The notes under the pieces: generated by a model
What the model saw: only the letters and a program-made list of their open reading frames with translations
Told to the model about the DNA's origin: nothing
Database searches by the model: none
Translations under genes and position numbers: made by a program
Part shown: in pieces, positions 1 through 7,987 of the stretch
Layout: each line of letters opens with the position of its first letter
Numbering within the stretch: position 1 is the first letter of the stretch
Assembly (NCBI GenBank): GCA_946617655.1
Contig: CAMOKL010000023.1
Location: 1-20,858 of the forward strand
DNA from: Anaeroplasma sp902783745
GTDB taxonomy: Bacteria > Bacillota_I > Bacilli_A > Acholeplasmatales > Anaeroplasmataceae
Direction of reading: 5' to 3'
DNA length: 20,858 nt

Positions 1-1310
1 ACATGTGAAGTTCTTGGGAATAAATCTACTGGTGTTACTTCTTTTAATTCATATCCACTATTGATTAATATATCAATATCTCTTTTTGCTGTCGCAATAT
101 TACATGAAATATAGACAATTTTTGGTATATTCATAGATATTACAGTATCTAAGAATTTTTTATCGCAACCTTTTCTTGGTGGATCAAAGAATATTACATC
201 TATTTTTTCTTTATTTACTAATTTAGTTATTTCGTTTTCACATGGTCCACAAATAAAATCTGCATTTAATATATTATTTCTTTTTTTATTATTATTTGCG
301 TTTACTATTGCATCATCAACAATTTCTATACCTGTTACATGATTAACATGTTTAGCAATATTTAATGTAATTGACCCCATTCCACAATATGCATCAATTA
401 CATTCATATTTTTATTTAAATCAGCTAATCTAATTGCTTCAGTATATAGCTTTTCACATTGGTTATGATTTACTTGCATAAATGTTTTAGGCTTTACTTC
501 AAAATCAAGGCCTAATATATTTTCAACAATTGAATCATCACCATATATTTTCTTAAAATCATTAGATAATATTACATTGGTTTTATCTGAATTAATATTA
601 ATATATATTGATTTTATTTCCACAAATTCTTCTTTTAATATTTCAACTAATCTAGAAAAATCATAATCTCTTGTTACAATCAATACGACCATATAATCAT
701 TATTAATTGTATTTCTAATCATAACCTCTCTAAATACACCAGTATGAGTTAATTCATCATAGATTGGCACATTAAATAATACTAAATATCTTTTAATTAA
801 ATATCTAATATCATTTGAAAGCTTAGTTGACATATTATCGTTATCACTATCAATTATTTCATGACTTTTTTTCTCATAGAATCCTGATATTACATCATGA
901 CCATCTTCAGTTTTAATAGATTGAAAAGGTACCATAACTTTATTTCTATAATTATATATATTATCCGCTTTAATAATATTATTTAGTTTATAATTATCTA
1001 ATCTTAAAGTTTGTTTAACTTTCAAGTATTTAATTTTTAATTCAGTTTCGTAATCAACATGAGCTAAATCACACTCACCACTTAATTTTGACATTTCTTC
1101 TAATGTTAATATTCTATTTGGTGATGGCTTTAAAATTTTAATTGCTTCACTAAATACATATTTTTTATGTATATTAGTTATCTTAATAATGCATTCTTCA
1201 TTTTCTAAAGCATACATAACAAATACTACTTTAGAATCAATATGGCATACGCCATATCCATTAACATCAAAAGATTCAATTAAAACCTTATATGTATCAT
1301 TTTCTTTCAT
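1..1310 (-). CDS. rlmD: 23S rRNA (uracil-C5)-methyltransferase, RlmD/RlmCD type, 3' end outside window
   Basis: Open minus-strand frame of 436 codons from the ATG at 1310 with no stop before the window edge, so the C-terminus is missing. It transfers a methyl group from S-adenosylmethionine to C5 of a 23S rRNA uracil. Visible marks are an N-terminal TRAM-like segment (residues 1-60), the SAM-binding motif DAYCGMGS around residue 306, the FFDPPRKGC motif, and ISCN with the nucleophilic Cys403. The edge reads DLFPRTSH, the usual family ending, so only about 10 residues are probably lost. The N-terminal iron-sulfur signature is degenerate: only the last Cys (in SGECDLAH) remains. The gene overlaps the end of uvrB by 14 bases, implying translational coupling. 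RlmCD, RlmD and TrmA-like members cannot be told apart here. Confidence 0.9.
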   Translation of the reverse strand, partial: MKENDTYKVLIESFDVNGYGVCHIDSKVVFVMYALENEECIIKITNIHKKYVFSEAIKILKPSPNRILTLEEMSKLSGECDLAHVDYETELKIKYLKVKQTLRLDNYKLNNIIKADNIYNYRNKVMVPFQSIKTEDGHDVISGFYEKKSHEIIDSDNDNMSTKLSNDIRYLIKRYLVLFNVPIYDELTHTGVFREVMIRNTINNDYMVVLIVTRDYDFSRLVEILKEEFVEIKSIYININSDKTNVILSNDFKKIYGDDSIVENILGLDFEVKPKTFMQVNHNQCEKLYTEAIRLADLNKNMNVIDAYCGMGSITLNIAKHVNHVTGIEIVDDAIVNANNNKKRNNILNADFICGPCENEITKLVNKEKIDVIFFDPPRKGCDKKFLDTVISMNIPKIVYISCNIATAKRDIDILINSGYELKEVTPVDLFPRTSH

Positions 1311-3285
1311 TAGTTTTAACTCCTCTAAGCTCAATTATTGCATCTCTTAATCTTGCAGCCTCTTCGAAATTAAGCATCTTAGCTTGTTCTTTCATTTCAG
1401 CTTCTAATTCCATTATAAACTGTTCCTTATCCTGCTTCTTTATTGGCTTATTCTTAGCTGTATCAATTGTAACAGAATGAATAACATCCTCAAGTTTTTT
1501 CATTGTAACTGAATTAGGTATTGCTTTAATAATAGTTTTAGGGGTAATATTATGAGCTTTATTATAAGCAATTTGGATGTTTCTTCTTCTTTCAGTTTCT
1601 GAAATTGCTTTTTCCATTGCTTCACTCATAGTATCAGCATATAGTATAACTTTACCATTCGCGTTTCTTGCAGCACGACCAAATGTTTGAATTAATGAAG
1701 TTTCATTACGTAAGAAGCCTTGTTTATCAGCATCTAAAATACAAACAAGTGATACTTCAGGTAGGTCAATACCTTCTCTTAAAAGATTAATACCTACTAA
1801 AACATCATATTTACCTAATCTTAAGTCTCTTAATATTTCAAGTCTTTGTAAAGCCTTAATTTCAGAATGTAGGTATGCAACCTTTAATCCCATTTTCTTT
1901 AAGTAATCAGTTAAATCCTCACTCATTTTTATTGTAAGTGTTGTAACTAATACTCTTTCATTTCTCTTTGAATGTGCAACGATTTCTGCATATATATCAT
2001 CAACCTGTCCTTCACTTTCCCTAATTTCAACAATAGGGTCTAAAAGACCTGTTGGACGTATAATTTGTTCTGTAATAGGATATTGCTTTTCAAAGTCATG
2101 TGGTGTTGCAGACACATATAAAACCTTATCAAGCTTACTATCAAATTCTTCAAACTTTAAAGGTCTATTATCTAGGGCTGATGGTAGACGGAATCCATAA
2201 TCAACAAGTGATGTTTTTCTTGCTCTATCTCCATTATACATACCTCTCACCTGAGGTAATGTTACATGGGATTCATCAATTAGCAACAAGAAATCTTTAG
2301 GGAAGAAATCTATTAGAGTAGATGGTGTTTCACCTTCTCCTCTTAATGCTAAATGTCTTGAATAGTTTTCAACACCACTACATGTACCTGTTTCTTTTAA
2401 CATTTCTAAATCTTGAGTTGTTCTTGATTGAATACGTTCAGCCTCAAGTGGCTTATGTTCACGATTAAATTTATCAACAACCTCAATCATTTCAGCTTTA
2501 ATCCTTTTTAAAGCCTCATTTAATTTCTCTTTATTTGTAACGAAATGTGTTGCAGCAAAAATATTTGCAAACATTACATCCTCTATCGCATTACCTGTTA
2601 CAATATCAAATGTTCTAATGCGTTCTATTTCATCATCAAAAAATTCAACCTTAATTCCTTTTGCATGTTCATTAGGTGGTACTATATCTAATACATCGCC
2701 TCTAACTCTAAATGAACCTCTTTGGAAATCAATATCGTTTCTTACATATTGCATTTCAACTAAACGCTCATATATAGACTTTCTATTGTATTCCTCACCA
2801 ACTCTTAAAGTCATCATAGTATCTATATAATCATCTTTATCACCAATACCATATATACATGATACTGATGCAACAACAATTGTATCTTCATAATCTATCA
2901 ATGCTTGAGTTGCAGCATGTCTCATTTCATCAATTTCATCATTAATTTGTGCATCTTTTTCGATATATGTATCACTTGATACAACATAAGCCTCTGGCTG
3001 GTAATAATCATAATAAGAAATAAAATATTCAACATGATTATTAGGGAATAAAGCTTTAAACTCATTATAAAGCTGTCCTGCAAGAGTTTTATTATGAGAA
3101 AGTATTAATGTGGGTCTTCCTACATTTTTTATTATATTAGCCATAGTAAATGTTTTACCAGAACCAGTAACACCAAGTAATGTTTGTCTTTTAATTCCAG
3201 CATTAAAATTATCTGTTATTTTCTTTATTGCATCAGGCTGATCACCTGTTGGCTTATAGCTTGATACTAATTCAAATGTTGCCAT
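1297..3285 (-). CDS. uvrB: UvrABC excinuclease subunit B
   Basis: DNA damage-recognition helicase-like subunit of nucleotide excision repair; UvrA loads it onto lesions and it recruits UvrC. The 662-residue product has Walker A GVTGSGKT at 38-45, the aromatic beta-hairpin YYDYYQPEAY at 91-100 that clamps DNA, a DESH Walker B variant at 336-339, the helicase motif QTFGRAARN in the C-terminal RecA lobe, and a C-terminal UVR domain (LNFEEAARLRDAI) that binds UvrC. Length is normal. A TTG seven codons upstream (3306) extends the frame but overlaps the ribosome site AGAAAGGGG, so the ATG at 3285 starting MATFELVS is the real start. uvrA is not adjacent, unlike the common uvrBA arrangement. Transcription begins at a clear promoter carrying an inverted repeat, and rlmD follows in the same unit. 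Confidence 0.97.
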   Translation of the reverse strand: MATFELVSSYKPTGDQPDAIKKITDNFNAGIKRQTLLGVTGSGKTFTMANIIKNVGRPTLILSHNKTLAGQLYNEFKALFPNNHVEYFISYYDYYQPEAYVVSSDTYIEKDAQINDEIDEMRHAATQALIDYEDTIVVASVSCIYGIGDKDDYIDTMMTLRVGEEYNRKSIYERLVEMQYVRNDIDFQRGSFRVRGDVLDIVPPNEHAKGIKVEFFDDEIERIRTFDIVTGNAIEDVMFANIFAATHFVTNKEKLNEALKRIKAEMIEVVDKFNREHKPLEAERIQSRTTQDLEMLKETGTCSGVENYSRHLALRGEGETPSTLIDFFPKDFLLLIDESHVTLPQVRGMYNGDRARKTSLVDYGFRLPSALDNRPLKFEEFDSKLDKVLYVSATPHDFEKQYPITEQIIRPTGLLDPIVEIRESEGQVDDIYAEIVAHSKRNERVLVTTLTIKMSEDLTDYLKKMGLKVAYLHSEIKALQRLEILRDLRLGKYDVLVGINLLREGIDLPEVSLVCILDADKQGFLRNETSLIQTFGRAARNANGKVILYADTMSEAMEKAISETERRRNIQIAYNKAHNITPKTIIKAIPNSVTMKKLEDVIHSVTIDTAKNKPIKKQDKEQFIMELEAEMKEQAKMLNFEEAARLRDAIIELRGVKTNERK

Positions 3286-3321
3286 ATATAAAAGCCCCTT
3301 TCTCAAATAATTATCTATGAT

Positions 3322-3350
3322 ATAATACCATTTTTATGGTATTAAGACAA
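3322..3350 (-). promoter_or_regulatory. uvrB promoter (extended -10)
   Basis: Reading the minus strand, -35 TTGTCT (3345-3350) and -10 TATTAT (3322-3327) are separated by exactly 17 bases, and TGG precedes the -10, giving an extended -10. It lies 37 bases upstream of the uvrB ATG. A 9-bp inverted repeat fills most of the spacer and runs into the -10. Confidence 0.7.
3323..3344. repeat. Inverted repeat in uvrB promoter, candidate operator
   Basis: Perfect 9-bp inverted repeat, arms TAATACCAT and ATGGTATTA with a 4-base T/A spacer. It lies between the -35 and -10 elements and covers most of the -10. A repressor bound here would block RNA polymerase. uvrB is usually under SOS control, so a LexA-type repressor is one candidate, but the sequence is not the Bacillus CGAAC-N4-GTTCG box. 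The repeat lacks a following T-run in the minus direction, so it is not a terminator. Confidence 0.5.
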
Positions 3351-3361
3351 GCCTACTAAAA

Positions 3362-3396
3362 TTATAAAAAGCCTAATTACATAAGTAATTAAGCTT
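3362..3396 (-). terminator. Rho-independent terminator of the Na/Pi transporter gene
   Basis: On the minus strand, arms AAGCTTAATTAC and GTAATTAGGCTT pair over 12 bp with one U-G wobble around a TTAT loop, followed by a TTTT-rich tail. It starts 5 bases after the stop codon and separates the transporter from uvrB. Confidence 0.85.
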
Positions 3397-3401
3397 TATT
3401 T

Positions 3402-5129
3402 CTAATGGTTATATTCAATACCCTTTTCATATTCTTTATAAAGAATTGATTCAAGTGTATTATTCAAATGGTCACCAATTCTTTCAAGGTTAGATAAAAT
3501 TTCTACATAGTGTTCAGTATTAATAAATGAACAAGCACCAGACTGAACTCTATGAATATGTCTTTCATGTAATACTTCTTCTAATCTATCTGTTTCATCC
3601 TCTAAAGGTATAACAGATTGTGCAATTGAAGGAGACCAATTAACAACAGCTTGATATGTACCCTCAAGCATTTCACCAACTGTAGTATACATTTGATCTA
3701 AATCCTGTACTCCATCCTGTGATAAATGCATTTCCTTATCATATCTTTCTTTAAAGAATTCAAATAGGTTTGTGCAGTGGTCACCAACACGTTCCATATC
3801 TTTAATTAAATCTAGATATTTAGAAAGCTTGGTTGATGATTTATCATCTAGTGCTGAAATAGTTAATTTAATTAAATAATCATGAATTCTCTTATCAAGT
3901 AAGTTGATTGTTCTTTCATATTCTAAGCCCTTTTCAATTAAAGAGTCATCTCTTTCAAATGAATATGATTTTGCTATTTTAAAGAATTCATTTACTGTTT
4001 CAACCATATAATCAATACTCTTCTTTGCAAAAGATAATGCTAATTGAGGAGACTTTTGAATTAAGCTATAATCAAGCAACTGCTCTTCAATTGATTTTTC
4101 ATTCTTATCAGGCATAAGCTTATTACAAAGCTTAACAAATGGCTTAATAAGCAATAATACTGCAAATGAGTTAATTATATTAAATCCTAAATGCGATAAT
4201 GAAATAATCATAGAAGGATCATCAGATGCAATTTTTAAGAATGTATTTTCATAAATAACGTTAACTAGTGGATAGAATGCAAATCTAAATATAATAACAA
4301 ATATAACTACACCAATTGTTTTTATTAATGTATTAGCAAAAGCAACCTTCTTTGCAACCCTTGATGAACCAAATGATGCAATAATTGCTGTAATAGTTGT
4401 ACCTACGTTTGCACCAAGCATTAATGCTAGGGCACCAGATAATCCCATTGTTCCTGCATCAAATAAAACTTGAACAATTGAAATTGTTGCAGCACTTGAT
4501 TGAACCAACATTGTAAATAATATACCAACTAGCACACCAAGCTCTGGAATTGATGATAATTGGGCAAATGCATTATTAATGAATTCCTTTGGACCATCTA
4601 ATGCAATGATATACTTTATAGCCATATCCATTAAAACAAGTCCTAAGAAAATTAAGCCAAAGCCTAAAATAACATTTCCTAGGTCTTTAATTTTATCCTT
4701 CTTAAAGAAGAAAATTAAAACAGCACCTAAGAATACTAATATTGCTGCAATAATTGGCTTAAATGATGGAGGTAATACGTTTGTTAATAAAGGTAAGACA
4801 GTACCACCAATATTTGCACCAAGTAAAACACCAATAGATTGACCAAATGTCATTAAACCAGCTGCAACAAGACCAACTATAATTGCACTTGTTGTAGATG
4901 ATGATTGTGTAAGCATTGTAACCATAAAACCAACAATCATACCCATGAAAGGTTTTGAAGTTGATTTTTGAATTATATTCTTTAGCTTATCACCAGCTAA
5001 TCTCTTAAGGCCTCCACCCATCATATGGATACCATATAATAGGACACCTAATCCACATAGGGCAAATAATATGGCTTGCCATACATAATCAAAGCCCATA
5101 TTAATTGAAAGAAATGGTAACGAACTCAT
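3402..5129 (-). CDS. Na/Pi cotransporter family protein with C-terminal PhoU-like domain
   Basis: Predicted membrane transporter that imports phosphate with sodium (PF02690 family, YjbB/NptA-like). The 575-residue product has two inverted NaPi repeats, with signature QSSSTT at about 75-80 and QSSAAT at about 210-215, each followed by a GAN-(I/V)-G-(G/T)-T loop. Eight or more hydrophobic segments lie within residues 15-335. From about 350 to the end is a hydrophilic helical region with two PhoU-like repeats (DLIKDMERVGDH and EILSNLERIGDH), typical of this architecture and thought to sense or bind metal/phosphate status. The start is the ATG at 5129 preceded by GGAGG; a TTG at 5141 lies on the ribosome site itself. 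It is a single-gene unit with its own terminator. No pst or pho genes are nearby. Confidence 0.93.
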   Translation of the reverse strand: MSSLPFLSINMGFDYVWQAILFALCGLGVLLYGIHMMGGGLKRLAGDKLKNIIQKSTSKPFMGMIVGFMVTMLTQSSSTTSAIIVGLVAAGLMTFGQSIGVLLGANIGGTVLPLLTNVLPPSFKPIIAAILVFLGAVLIFFFKKDKIKDLGNVILGFGLIFLGLVLMDMAIKYIIALDGPKEFINNAFAQLSSIPELGVLVGILFTMLVQSSAATISIVQVLFDAGTMGLSGALALMLGANVGTTITAIIASFGSSRVAKKVAFANTLIKTIGVVIFVIIFRFAFYPLVNVIYENTFLKIASDDPSMIISLSHLGFNIINSFAVLLLIKPFVKLCNKLMPDKNEKSIEEQLLDYSLIQKSPQLALSFAKKSIDYMVETVNEFFKIAKSYSFERDDSLIEKGLEYERTINLLDKRIHDYLIKLTISALDDKSSTKLSKYLDLIKDMERVGDHCTNLFEFFKERYDKEMHLSQDGVQDLDQMYTTVGEMLEGTYQAVVNWSPSIAQSVIPLEDETDRLEEVLHERHIHRVQSGACSFINTEHYVEILSNLERIGDHLNNTLESILYKEYEKGIEYNH

Positions 5130-5183
5130 AGTTGCCTCCAATATTCGAAATCATATCGTAATTATTTTAATATATAAAATATA

Positions 5184-5189
5184 ATTATA
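5184..5189 (-). promoter_or_regulatory. Possible -10 element for the Na/Pi transporter
   Basis: A TATAAT (minus strand) lies 54 bases upstream of the transporter ATG. No convincing -35 sits 16-18 bases upstream, and the region is so AT-rich that chance matches are likely. It is the best candidate in the 128-base gap after mtnN. Confidence 0.35.
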
Positions 5190-5214
5190 CAAACATTTTT
5201 TAAATAAAAGGGTT

Positions 5215-5226
5215 TACAAATTTGTA
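5215..5226. repeat. 12-bp perfect palindrome upstream of the Na/Pi transporter
   Basis: TACAAATTTGTA is its own reverse complement. It sits about 25 bases upstream of the possible -10 of the transporter and 32 bases after the mtnN stop. It could be a regulator site; there is no T-run to make it a terminator. Confidence 0.35.
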
Positions 5227-5257
5227 TTATTTGTTTTTATAACACAATATTAAAACT

Positions 5258-5953
5258 TTAGTCTAAAATAATGTTCTTTATTAATTCTTTAGTTATTAAA
5301 GCACTTCTATTAGAAGCTTCTATTTCAAATTCGTGATAATCATCTATTTGGTTTTCTTTTCCTATAATATCTGAAATATATCTAATTACAATAAAATCAA
5401 CACCAAGCCTTGTTGCTGCTTGAGCAACTCCAGCTCCTTCCATCTCTATTGCAGCACCTTCTATTTCATCTTTTATTTCATTTAATTGTTCGAATGATGA
5501 AATAAATTTATCTGATGTATAAATAGGTGCCATAACATAGTTAACATTTAATTTATTTAACGTTTTTTTAACATACATTAATAATTCTTGGCTAGGATAA
5601 TAGTATTTAGGAAGACCAGGTACTTGTCCATATAATGCACCAAGCGGTCTTGCATCAAAATCAGAATACATTAAAGATTTAGAAACAACTACATCATTAG
5701 TATTAAGTGGAGATACTCCACCTGCAATTCCTGTATTTATTATTAATTCGCATGAAAAATGCTCAACTAATAATGTTGCAGCAAGAATTGCATTACCCTT
5801 CCCCATTCCTGATTCTACAACAACTACTTGATTTGAATTTAAATTGCCACAATAAAAATCGAAAGTGTATTGCTTATCTGTATAACAATTTTCTAAAGAA
5901 TTTCTCAATTCATCAATTTCATGCTTCATTGCAGCTATAATACCTATCTTCAT
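5258..5953 (-). CDS. mtnN: 5'-methylthioadenosine/S-adenosylhomocysteine nucleosidase, copy 1
   Basis: Cleaves adenine from S-adenosylhomocysteine and methylthioadenosine, removing inhibitors produced by SAM-dependent methylation and polyamine synthesis. The 231-residue length is normal. Family residues equivalent to E. coli Glu12, Glu174 and Asp197 are present as Glu12, Glu172 (in IEMEG) and Asp195 (in RYISD). The phosphorylase-superfamily glycine motif NTGIAGG is at 73-79. The usual SGDxF substrate loop reads TSDKF at 146-150, so the Gly is replaced. The start is the ATG at 5953, with a consensus AGGAGG just upstream that overlaps the stop of the RNase H gene. It is the last gene of the yggS-ylmH-mtnN-rnhA-mtnN unit and a paralogue of the gene two positions upstream; a split in substrate preference between the copies is possible but not shown. 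Confidence 0.94.
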   Translation of the reverse strand: MKIGIIAAMKHEIDELRNSLENCYTDKQYTFDFYCGNLNSNQVVVVESGMGKGNAILAATLLVEHFSCELIINTGIAGGVSPLNTNDVVVSKSLMYSDFDARPLGALYGQVPGLPKYYYPSQELLMYVKKTLNKLNVNYVMAPIYTSDKFISSFEQLNEIKDEIEGAAIEMEGAGVAQAATRLGVDFIVIRYISDIIGKENQIDDYHEFEIEASNRSALITKELIKNIILD

Positions 5954-5962
5954 AAAAACCTC

Positions 5963-6550
5963 CTATAGTCCTAATGCTTCTTTTGCAAGTTTATCAACCA
6001 TTTCATTATAATAATCATTAGTATGACTTTTTACCTTATGAAAATATACATGAATTTTTTGCTTAGCTTCTTTTGCGAATTCTTGATATTTTATCGCAAT
6101 ATCACTCTTAGCTTTCCATTCACCCATATACCATTTTTCAATACCGATATAATCAAAATATAAATGTAATTCAGGAATATTATGATTAATTGCATAATTA
6201 ATAATAAATCCAGCACCCTTTATTTCTCCTGCAACATTTCTTAAAGGAGAATAAATATCCTTTTCGTATCCCTTTTTAAATTTATATTCTTTACCATCAA
6301 TTAATAAAACACATCCAAATGAATATTTACCTGTATTAATATCATAAGACCCATCAGTATATGCCATATATTGATAATTATCTTTTATTGTTAATTCTGT
6401 ACCATTAATAAAAGCTTCTGCTTCCTCTTTTGTTTGAAAAGATTTATATTTAGGAGAATTTAAAGTTTTTATAATCTCTTTTGCCTCGTCCCATGAATTA
6501 ACTATATTTTGATATCCATTGTTATCCTTTAGCGCATAGTATTTAATCAT
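5963..6550 (-). CDS. rnhA: Ribonuclease HI with N-terminal RNA-DNA hybrid-binding domain
   Basis: Degrades the RNA strand of RNA-DNA hybrids. The 195-residue product has a hybrid-binding (caulimovirus VI/viroplasmin-like) domain at about 1-48 containing Trp20, and a catalytic RNase H domain at about 58-195. The four acidic catalytic residues are visible: Asp66 (YTDGS), Glu109 (AGEIKG), Asp133 (YFDYIG) and Asp186 (EMVDKLA); His176 in KSHTND matches the flexible-loop His. The start is the ATG at 6550 behind GAGG, inside the end of the upstream nucleosidase gene (8-base overlap); a TTG at 6562 is part of the ribosome site. Its position between two nucleosidase paralogues is unusual. Family assignment is firm; the contextual link is not explained. 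Confidence 0.93.
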   Translation of the reverse strand: MIKYYALKDNNGYQNIVNSWDEAKEIIKTLNSPKYKSFQTKEEAEAFINGTELTIKDNYQYMAYTDGSYDINTGKYSFGCVLLIDGKEYKFKKGYEKDIYSPLRNVAGEIKGAGFIINYAINHNIPELHLYFDYIGIEKWYMGEWKAKSDIAIKYQEFAKEAKQKIHVYFHKVKSHTNDYYNEMVDKLAKEALGL

Positions 6551-7241
6551 TTGATACCTCAATTTGTTTTAATAATTCTATAGTTATTTTTGCAGATTTT
6601 TCTGCCATTTCATCTTCAAATTTATTATAATTTTCAATTTGACTTTCTCTTCCTATTACATCGCTTATATATCTTATAACCATGAAATCAACACCTAATC
6701 TATATGCAGCTTGTGCTACACTACATCCTTCCATTTCAGTTGCACATAAAATAGATGTATCAACACAAGAAAGCTTATCCATTGATGTTATAAAGGAATC
6801 TCCTGAATAAATAGTTACTTCCTTATAATTAATGCCTAAGCTATTCAATGCTTTTTTAGTTAAAGTAATTCTACTATCAAGTGGTGCATAATATTTAGGC
6901 ATGCTTGGTACTTGTCCATAAGAATATCCAAATATAGTTGCATCAACATCACTATATAATAGCTTAGTTGCAATACAAACATCACCAGTTTCAAGTGGCA
7001 TTAATCCACCTGCAATTCCTGTATTAATAATCAACTTACAATCATATAAGCTTACAAGTAATGTTGCTGCAATACTACTATTAACCTTACCAACACCAGA
7101 TTCAGCTAATACTATTTCATTATTAGAAATAGTACCAATAATAAAATTAAATGATTTAAATGGTTCAATTCTTAAATCATGCATTTGATTTTTAATTAAT
7201 TCCATTTCATATTTCATTGCAGCAATAATACCGATTTTCAT
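6543..7241 (-). CDS. mtnN: 5'-methylthioadenosine/S-adenosylhomocysteine nucleosidase, copy 2
   Basis: Second nucleosidase of 232 residues, roughly half identical by eye to the copy at 5258-5953, with blocks MKIGIIAAMK, NTGIAGG, YGQVP and RLGVDF shared. Catalytic Glu12, Glu171 (TEMEG) and Asp194 (RYISD) are intact, and the substrate loop is the canonical SGDSF. It hydrolyses S-adenosylhomocysteine and methylthioadenosine, the former to ribosylhomocysteine plus adenine. The start is the ATG at 7241 with AAGGAG seven bases upstream, overlapping the ylmH stop codon. Its stop lies within the start region of the RNase H gene, so the two are translationally coupled. This copy looks like the standard enzyme; the other carries the loop change. 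Confidence 0.95.
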   Translation of the reverse strand: MKIGIIAAMKYEMELIKNQMHDLRIEPFKSFNFIIGTISNNEIVLAESGVGKVNSSIAATLLVSLYDCKLIINTGIAGGLMPLETGDVCIATKLLYSDVDATIFGYSYGQVPSMPKYYAPLDSRITLTKKALNSLGINYKEVTIYSGDSFITSMDKLSCVDTSILCATEMEGCSVAQAAYRLGVDFMVIRYISDVIGRESQIENYNKFEDEMAEKSAKITIELLKQIEVSND

Positions 7242-7252
7242 AAAAAAACTCC

Positions 7253-7987
7253 TTATATCCTTTTTGATATATCAATTATAATACGTCCGCTTTTGCTTTT
7301 ACCACCAACATGAGAAAGTAAATATTTTCCGTAATGTCTTACAGAAAATATATCTCCTTCTTTTAAAACCTCACTATTATTTTGACATATTCTATAATTT
7401 AATGTTACTAAAGATTCCATAATTAATTCTTGTGCATCTCCTCTTGATTTAGATATTGCACAAGAAACAATTGAATCTAGTCTTAATGATGTTACAAATG
7501 TTGTTTTAGTTTCATATTTAATAATATTTGTAACAGTCTCATTATATTCTATTAAATCAATAGGACATTTTCCTATTTGTTTTAATTCTTGTTTTATAAA
7601 TGGGGATATTTCTTCTGTTACTGCAAAAAAACAATCCTTTTTATCAGTTATTACAATATCTCCAATACATTCTCTTTTAATACCTAACCCCATTAAAGAA
7701 CCAAGAATTGATCTATGACTTAATTCATAAAATCTTTTATTATATATAATTTTAAATATTACTATTTTAAAATTAATATTAGTATCATATGGAGTAATTA
7801 AATATCTTTTTCTATCAGAATTTATTATTAAACCATCACTATAAAGATTTAAGGTTTTATGATAAGATAATGTTTCTTCAACATATGATGCTTCAGCCTC
7901 ATCTAAAAAAGGCATTAATGTTACACCACCCTGATAAGCTTTATCTATTATAGAATCTAATCTTTTCTTTAATTCATCATATTCCAT
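7253..7987 (-). CDS. ylmH: YlmH family S4-domain RNA-binding protein
   Basis: Ribosome-associated RNA-binding protein; in Bacillus subtilis YlmH has been linked to rescue of obstructed large ribosomal subunits alongside RqcH/RqcP. The 244-residue product has the N-terminal YlmH region with FLDEAE near 27-32 and the conserved block HRSILGSLMGLGIKRE...GD at 91-110, then an S4 domain at about 167-227 (SLRLDSIVS, KSRGDAQELI, EGDIFSVRHYG) and the GGKSKSGR tail. The start is the ATG at 7985-7987, lying inside the end of yggS (19-base overlap) with AGGT upstream. In Bacillus this gene follows ylmE, sepF and ylmG before divIVA; here it directly follows the ylmE homologue, and no division genes are present in the window. 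Confidence 0.92.
   Translation of the reverse strand: MEYDELKKRLDSIIDKAYQGGVTLMPFLDEAEASYVEETLSYHKTLNLYSDGLIINSDRKRYLITPYDTNINFKIVIFKIIYNKRFYELSHRSILGSLMGLGIKRECIGDIVITDKKDCFFAVTEEISPFIKQELKQIGKCPIDLIEYNETVTNIIKYETKTTFVTSLRLDSIVSCAISKSRGDAQELIMESLVTLNYRICQNNSEVLKEGDIFSVRHYGKYLLSHVGGKSKSGRIIIDISKRI

Noticed and set aside
1292..2830. Plus-strand frames opposite uvrB and rlmD
   Set aside because: They lie wholly opposite strongly supported genes, have no family resemblance and no ribosome sites.
4579..5940. Plus-strand frames opposite the Na/Pi transporter and mtnN
   Set aside because: Low-complexity shadows of the minus-strand coding sequence.
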